In this document: positions 6,445 to 9,333 of the stretch, one piece after another
Layout of the letters: each line of letters begins with the position of its first letter
Numbering within the stretch: the stretch's first letter is position 1
Translations under genes and position numbers: made by a program
Source of the DNA: Bacillota bacterium
GTDB lineage: Bacteria > Bacillota > Tb-RUG-66
Direction: 5' to 3'
Length of the DNA stretch: 9,333 nt
Assembly: GCA_016288255.1 (NCBI GenBank)
Contig: JAEEYS010000051.1
Location: 1 to 9,333, forward strand
Notes under the pieces: generated by a model
Seen by the model: the letters and a program-made list of their open reading frames with translations, nothing else
Told to the model about the DNA's origin: nothing
Database searches by the model: none

Positions 6445-6478
6445 AGTGGAATATATAGTGATATGCAGGAGAAATAAT

Positions 6479-6922
6479 ATGGATCGGAAATATGATGTAT
6501 TAAAATTGGAGAATCAGCTTTGTTTTCCTCTTTATGCTGCGGCAAAAGAAGTGGTTCATCGGTATAAACCTTATTTAGATGAGCTGGATCTGACGTATAC
6601 CCAGTATATTGCCATGATGGTAATGTGGGAAAAAGAGGAAGTGACCGTAAAAGAATTGGGACAGATGCTATATTTGGATTCCGGCACTTTGACACCGGTT
6701 TTAAAAAAATTGGAAGCCAAAGGATATGTAACACGGGCGCGGTCGCAAAAAGATGAGCGGAATCTATGCGTATCCATTACGGAAAAAGGGCGGAGCCTGA
6801 AAGATCAGGCAGTTGAGATACCTTTAAAATTGGCAAAGTGTCTTCCTTTGGAAGAAGGGGATGTATTGGAATTATACCAAATTCTCCATAAAATATTAGG
6901 GCAGTTGGCCTGTCAGAAATAG
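6479..6922 (+). CDS. ohrR: OhrR-type MarR-family organic-peroxide repressor
   Basis: A 147-residue protein. ATG 6479 (GGAG at 6468-6471, 7 nt away) gives the standard OhrR N-terminus; an in-frame ATG at 6446 lies within the promoter region. The start LKLENQLCFPLYAAAKE places the peroxide-sensing cysteine at C15, with Y29 and Y40 matching the two tyrosines that hydrogen-bond it in Bacillus OhrR. Residues 38-95 are the winged helix, with LDSGTLTPVLKKLEAKGYV (66-84) as recognition helix and KDERN (91-95) in the wing. Oxidation of C15 by organic hydroperoxide releases the protein from DNA. Three more cysteines occur: C97, C121 and C145. C121 lies about where the two-cysteine Xanthomonas OhrR has its partner, so disulfide sensing is possible. 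Likely targets are its own promoter and that of gpx-flavodoxin. No ohr gene is in view. Confidence 0.9.
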   Translation: MDRKYDVLKLENQLCFPLYAAAKEVVHRYKPYLDELDLTYTQYIAMMVMWEKEEVTVKELGQMLYLDSGTLTPVLKKLEAKGYVTRARSQKDERNLCVSITEKGRSLKDQAVEIPLKLAKCLPLEEGDVLELYQILHKILGQLACQK

Positions 6923-6990
6923 GAAGTCAGTAAAAAAAGATCCATACGGTATTGCCAAACAATAAAATGACAAAAATCAATCATAAACAG

Positions 6991-7023
6991 AAACCTTATT
7001 GATTTATAAAGTCAGTAAGGTTT
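6991..7023 (+). terminator. Terminator hairpin between ohrR and the FAH-family gene
   Basis: AAACCTTATTGA (6991-7002) pairs with TCAGTAAGGTTT (7012-7023) over 12 positions with one G-T wobble and a 9-nt loop, followed by a T-rich run TTTTCTTCTTTATTT. It probably ends the ohrR transcript 70-100 nt after the stop. Since no convincing promoter is seen between it and the next ATG at 7068, an attenuator role for that gene is an alternative. Confidence 0.6.
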
Positions 7024-7067
7024 TCTTCTTTATTTATCGGGCGGAAAGAAAAAAGGAGGATCGTCTT

Positions 7068-7952
7068 ATGCGGCTGATGACGTATGCGTGGAAAAAAACG
7101 GAGCAAGTAGGCGTTTTGTCAAAGGATGGAAAACAGGTGCTTTCGGTAAAGGATCTCGGCTTTGATTTTGCGGATATGAACGATTTGATCATAAGAGCGA
7201 CAGAAGAAGATTATGAAAAGATGGAAGAAGCTGTTTTGCAGGAAAAAGAAAAGGGGATCCTTTTGTCCGACGTGAAGGTCTTAGCGCCGATCCCGCGTTT
7301 GCGGCAGGATGTGATCTGTCTCGGGATCAATTATATGGCGCACGCGGAAGAGTCGGCCCGTTATAAAAAAGAAGCGTTTGGCGGAGAACGTCCTTTTGCG
7401 GTTTATTTTTCCAAACGAGTGGATCGAGCGATCGGAACGGGAGAAGCGATCCCTTCTTATGCAGAGCTGGTGGATTCTTTGGATTATGAGGCGGAGCTGG
7501 CTGTGATCATCAAGAAAGATGCCAAAAAAGTAAAAAAAGAAGAAGCATATGACTATGTTCTGGGATATACCGTATTGAACGATGTCAGTGCCAGAAATTT
7601 GCAGACACGCCATAAACAGTGGTATTTTGGAAAAAGCTTGGATGGATTTTGTCCCATGGGACCGGTGATCGTGACCGTAAAAGAAATGGGCAAAGACCCG
7701 GATGTCAGGATATTATCCAGAGTGAACGGAGAAATACGGCAGGACAGCAAAACAGGTCTGATGATCTTTGATATTCCCCATGTGATCCATGAATTGTCAC
7801 AAGGTATGACTCTAAAAGCCGGCACGGTGATTGCCATGGGCACGCCGGCAGGAGCGGGAATGGGATTTGAACCGCCCAGGTTTTTAAAATCCGGCGATAG
7901 GGTAGAATGTGAGATCGAAGGGATCGGCAAGCTCTACAACACAGTAAAATAA
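7068..7952 (+). CDS. Fumarylacetoacetate hydrolase (FAH) family enzyme
   Basis: A 294-residue protein. ATG 7068 has AAAAGGAGG 8 nt upstream; the frame is open to 6999 but that part overlaps the hairpin and lacks a ribosome site. Residues 1-70 are the small N-terminal domain. The catalytic domain from about 73 shows ICLGINYMAHAEE (83-95; N88, Y89, H92), the metal-binding E141-x-E143 (DYEAELAVI) and D172 (NDVSARNLQ), then GKSLDGFCPMGP (188-199) and GTPAGAGMG (258-266). All metal ligands are present, so the enzyme should be active. The family cleaves, decarboxylates or isomerises C-C bonds next to carbonyls (FAH, HpcE/HpaG, acylpyruvate hydrolase, oxaloacetate decarboxylase). The neighbours give no pathway, so the substrate stays unknown; acylpyruvase or oxaloacetate decarboxylase would suit an anaerobe. 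Confidence 0.9.
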   Translation: MRLMTYAWKKTEQVGVLSKDGKQVLSVKDLGFDFADMNDLIIRATEEDYEKMEEAVLQEKEKGILLSDVKVLAPIPRLRQDVICLGINYMAHAEESARYKKEAFGGERPFAVYFSKRVDRAIGTGEAIPSYAELVDSLDYEAELAVIIKKDAKKVKKEEAYDYVLGYTVLNDVSARNLQTRHKQWYFGKSLDGFCPMGPVIVTVKEMGKDPDVRILSRVNGEIRQDSKTGLMIFDIPHVIHELSQGMTLKAGTVIAMGTPAGAGMGFEPPRFLKSGDRVECEIEGIGKLYNTVK

Positions 7953-8117
7953 AGGGCCTCCAAGGGCAGAAGGCCACATTGATCAAAAAGAACGAAGGAC
8001 AAATTGCTGAAGAACAGCAGAGCAAAACAGGGAAAAAACAGAAAAGCAGAAAAATCTGCATATATTACAATATTGTTACAATTCCTTGATTTTACCTTGT
8101 ATTATGGAAAAATTTGA
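7953..8117 (+). other. Gene-free spacer after the FAH-family gene
   Basis: I see no coding signal here. It holds GGCCT/AGGCC (7955-7959 with 7971-7975) just after the stop, without a T-run; GCAGA/TCTGC (8046-8050 with 8055-8059) around AAAA; the palindrome ACAATATTGT (8067-8076); and a repeated TTACAAT. The stretch becomes very AT-rich towards the promoter at 8118. Confidence 0.5.
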
Positions 8118-8123
8118 TATAAT
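8115..8123 (+). promoter_or_regulatory. Extended -10 promoter ahead of the structured leader
   Basis: TGA-TATAAT (8115-8123) is a perfect consensus -10 with a TG extension. TTGTAT (8097-8102) is a poor -35 at 15 nt; extended -10 promoters can dispense with one. The predicted start is near 8130, about 305 nt before the ATG of the surface protein. Confidence 0.6.
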
Positions 8124-8191
8124 TAGTGTAGCATATTTATAGATGAGGGTTTTCCACACTTTTAAAACAGAGTATAAAGAAAGAGCCAAGC

Positions 8192-8239
8192 AGCAGACTC
8201 AAGAAATTTTTGAGGTTGTCTGCTCCTTTGTTTTTATTT
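8192..8239 (+). terminator. Terminator-like hairpin inside the upstream region of the surface protein
   Basis: AGCAGAC (8192-8198) pairs with GTCTGCT (8218-8224), with TCAA/TTGA able to extend the stem inwards, followed by T-rich TTTGTTTTTATTT (8227-8239). It lies about 60 nt after the predicted start at 8130, so transcripts would be cut to about 105-110 nt unless it is bypassed: either a small RNA or an attenuated leader. It could also serve as a late terminator for the FAH gene. Confidence 0.55.
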
Positions 8240-8282
8240 CTGCGAACAAAAAAAGAGCGTTTCAAAACAATATGTTTATTGG

Positions 8283-8410
8283 ATAAAACAGTGATTTTGA
8301 CTGAAAAACAACTGTTTTATGGGAATGAGGGAAATCCGGTGCAATCATGTCTTTTCTCTTTACAGTGAAATGGCTTTTTTCAAAGCCGATGAGAGAGGGT
8401 CACAGAGAAA
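8283..8410 (+). promoter_or_regulatory. Candidate structured 5' leader of the surface protein gene
   Basis: Several pairings lie in order: ATAAAACAGT (8283-8292) with ACTGTTTTAT (8311-8320), perfect over 10 bp; TTTCTCT (8353-8359) with AGAGAAA (8404-8410); inside that, GTGA (8365-8368) with TCAC (8400-8403); and innermost GGCTTT-TTTC-AAAGCC (8372-8387). Between the first and second elements is an unpaired, purine-rich stretch with GGGAA and AAATCCGGTGCAATC. The Shine-Dalgarno at 8424-8429 follows 13 nt after the last stem. I do not recognise a known riboswitch class, though the order of GGGAA, ATCCGGTGCAA, ACAGTGA and GCCGATGA faintly recalls cobalamin riboswitches without their key conserved core. 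Confidence 0.4.
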
Positions 8411-8434
8411 CGGACAGAGTGAAGAGGTGTTTTT

Positions 8435-9333
8435 ATGAAGAAATGGACAAGCTTGATATGGATTCTTTTTTTGATATCTGTTATGGCATTGCAGGTTGCC
8501 GCTGCGGATGCCAATGATATCAAATTGGTCATCAACGGCACACAGGTGGACAGCGATGTGAATCCTATCATTGTAAAGGACAGGACACTGGTGCCGATCC
8601 GCGTGATCTCGGAATATTTGGGCGCGGAAGTGATTTGGAACAAAAATACAAGGCAGGTCAGCATCACTTCCGGAAAGACAAATATCCTTCTCACGATAGA
8701 TAAAAAAACAGCGACGATCAATAATGTCCAGGTGGAATTGGATTCTCCGCCGATCATACATAACGACAGGACCATGGTACCTCTCCGTTTTGTGGGAGAA
8801 GCGCTGGAAGCGGAAGTGAACTGGAACAGCAATACCAGGACAGTGACCGTAAACAAAAAAGCGGAAGGGACCAATCCCAATCCGGGAAGCGATTATAAGG
8901 TGACGAAACTGTCTTACGCCACACTGTCCGACGGTTCGGGCATGGTCACCATCAAGATGAATAAATTGGCAGATTACAAAGTATCTACCCTGACAAATCC
9001 TTATCGGGTGGTCATTGATATCTCGGAAGCGGAACTGTCAAGCACAGCGCCGAATCTGACCGTATCCGGGGGTCTTCTGACAGGGGTCAGAACGTCACAA
9101 TATTCCACGTCTCCCATGACGGTAAGGGTAGTATTGGATTTCAGCGCCAAAAGCGATTATAAAGTGACCAAGGATACGGCAAACAAAGCGATCCAGATCA
9201 CTGTACCGAAAGCGGAAAATACGACGCCGATTGCTACAGTATCTTATGACAAACAAAGCGGATATACTGCCATTCGATTAAAAACCAGTGAGTATTTGAC
9301 TTATAAGGTCGTTTCCAAAAGCAATACAAAGGT
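8435..9333 (+). CDS. Secreted cell-surface protein with copper-amine-oxidase-N and AMIN domains (3' end cut by window)
   Basis: Open from ATG 8435 to the window end: 299 codons with no stop. GAGGTG (8424-8429) is the ribosome site. Residues 1-24 are a signal peptide (MKKW, hydrophobic core, VAAA before D25). Residues 28-142 are the copper amine oxidase N-terminal (Cu_amine_oxidN1) domain, in two half-repeats: INGxxV...DRTLVPIRVISEYLGAEVxW (33-68) and INNVQV...DRTMVPLRFVGEALEAEVNW (95-129), each ending in NTRxV. A short Asn/Pro/Gly linker (145-151) follows. Residues about 153-252 form an AMIN domain (MVTIKMN, YRVVIDIS, VRVVLDF), and a second copy seems to begin near 258. In Clostridia this layout usually precedes an Amidase_3 N-acetylmuramoyl-L-alanine amidase, which would be beyond the window, so a role in peptidoglycan binding or remodelling is likely but unproven. 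Despite its name, the Cu_amine_oxidN1 domain has no oxidase residues. Confidence 0.88.
   Translation, partial: MKKWTSLIWILFLISVMALQVAAADANDIKLVINGTQVDSDVNPIIVKDRTLVPIRVISEYLGAEVIWNKNTRQVSITSGKTNILLTIDKKTATINNVQVELDSPPIIHNDRTMVPLRFVGEALEAEVNWNSNTRTVTVNKKAEGTNPNPGSDYKVTKLSYATLSDGSGMVTIKMNKLADYKVSTLTNPYRVVIDISEAELSSTAPNLTVSGGLLTGVRTSQYSTSPMTVRVVLDFSAKSDYKVTKDTANKAIQITVPKAENTTPIATVSYDKQSGYTAIRLKTSEYLTYKVVSKSNTK

Noticed and set aside
7955..7975. GGCCT/AGGCC hairpin right after the FAH gene as a terminator
   Set aside because: Only 5 bp with an 11-nt loop and no T-run behind it; too weak to call.
8031..8059. Hairpin GCAGA/TCTGC read on the minus strand, followed by a T-rich run, as a minus-strand terminator
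   Set aside because: No minus-strand gene lies to its right that it could terminate, and the 5-bp stem is weak.
8320..8430. Cobalamin riboswitch call for the leader
   Set aside because: Fragments are in a similar order, but the conserved GCCACTGT-type core and the AGxCAGGAGACC end are missing, so only a generic structured leader is reported.
8360..8880. Two overlapping minus-strand frames (133 and 166 codons) over the surface protein
   Set aside because: Both are shadows of the plus-strand gene with its signal peptide and two recognisable domain repeats.
1..9333. Mobile element, CRISPR array, toxin-antitoxin or phage-defence system
   Set aside because: No transposase, integrase, repeat-spacer pattern, terminal repeats or recognised defence domain was seen on either strand.

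Overview
The window looks like a chromosomal stretch from a low-to-moderate-GC anaerobic Firmicute, most likely of the class Clostridia. The reasons are strong GGAGG ribosome binding sites 7-9 nt before the starts, sigma-A type promoters, lipoproteins with short LTGC/LAAC lipoboxes, a rubredoxin-tailed archaeal-type glutamate synthase, and a copper-amine-oxidase-N plus AMIN domain cell-surface protein. I cannot name the genus. I see no transposase, integrase, phage gene, tRNA, rRNA or CRISPR array.

Layout. (1) Positions 1-1286, minus strand: a glutamate-synthase-like FMN/Fe-S oxidoreductase with an N-terminal rubredoxin-like zinc/iron knuckle, cut by the window edge and driven by a near-consensus minus-strand promoter at 1416-1388. 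(2) Positions 1497-5126, plus strand: a metal-uptake operon made of a Fur-family regulator (probably Zur), a ZnuA-like substrate-binding lipoprotein, a ZnuC ATPase, a ZnuB permease and a small OB-fold-like lipoprotein. The genes are tightly packed (two ATGA overlaps) behind one promoter, whose start site lies inside a perfect 9-5-9 inverted repeat that is the likely operator. A terminator closes the operon near 5187-5227. (3) Positions 5265-6922: a peroxide-defence cassette made of a glutathione-peroxidase-family thiol peroxidase, a small flavodoxin, and an OhrR-type MarR regulator with its own promoter. The peroxidase and ohrR promoters share a duplicated motif with 15-bp period across the -10 region that closely resembles the OhrR operator known from Bacillus, so OhrR probably represses both. 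(4) Positions 6991-7952: a hairpin/terminator followed by a stand-alone fumarylacetoacetate-hydrolase-family enzyme. (5) Positions 7953-8434: 482 bp without a gene but with an extended -10 promoter, a terminator-like hairpin and several further stems, looking like a structured leader. (6) Positions 8435-9333: the start of a secreted cell-wall protein with a signal peptide, a two-repeat copper-amine-oxidase-N domain and AMIN domain(s), cut by the window edge and probably a cell wall amidase.

How they work together. Block 2 is a self-regulated metal (most likely zinc) acquisition unit. Block 3 is a self-regulated organic-peroxide response in which OhrR seems to control a Gpx and a flavodoxin rather than the usual ohr gene. 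The other genes appear to be independent housekeeping or surface functions. I find no clearly new multi-gene defence or mobile system. The best leads are the OhrR-Gpx-flavodoxin circuit with its shared promoter repeats, the unusual metal-site residues of the ZnuA-like protein with its companion OB lipoprotein, and the unexplained structured leader before the surface protein.
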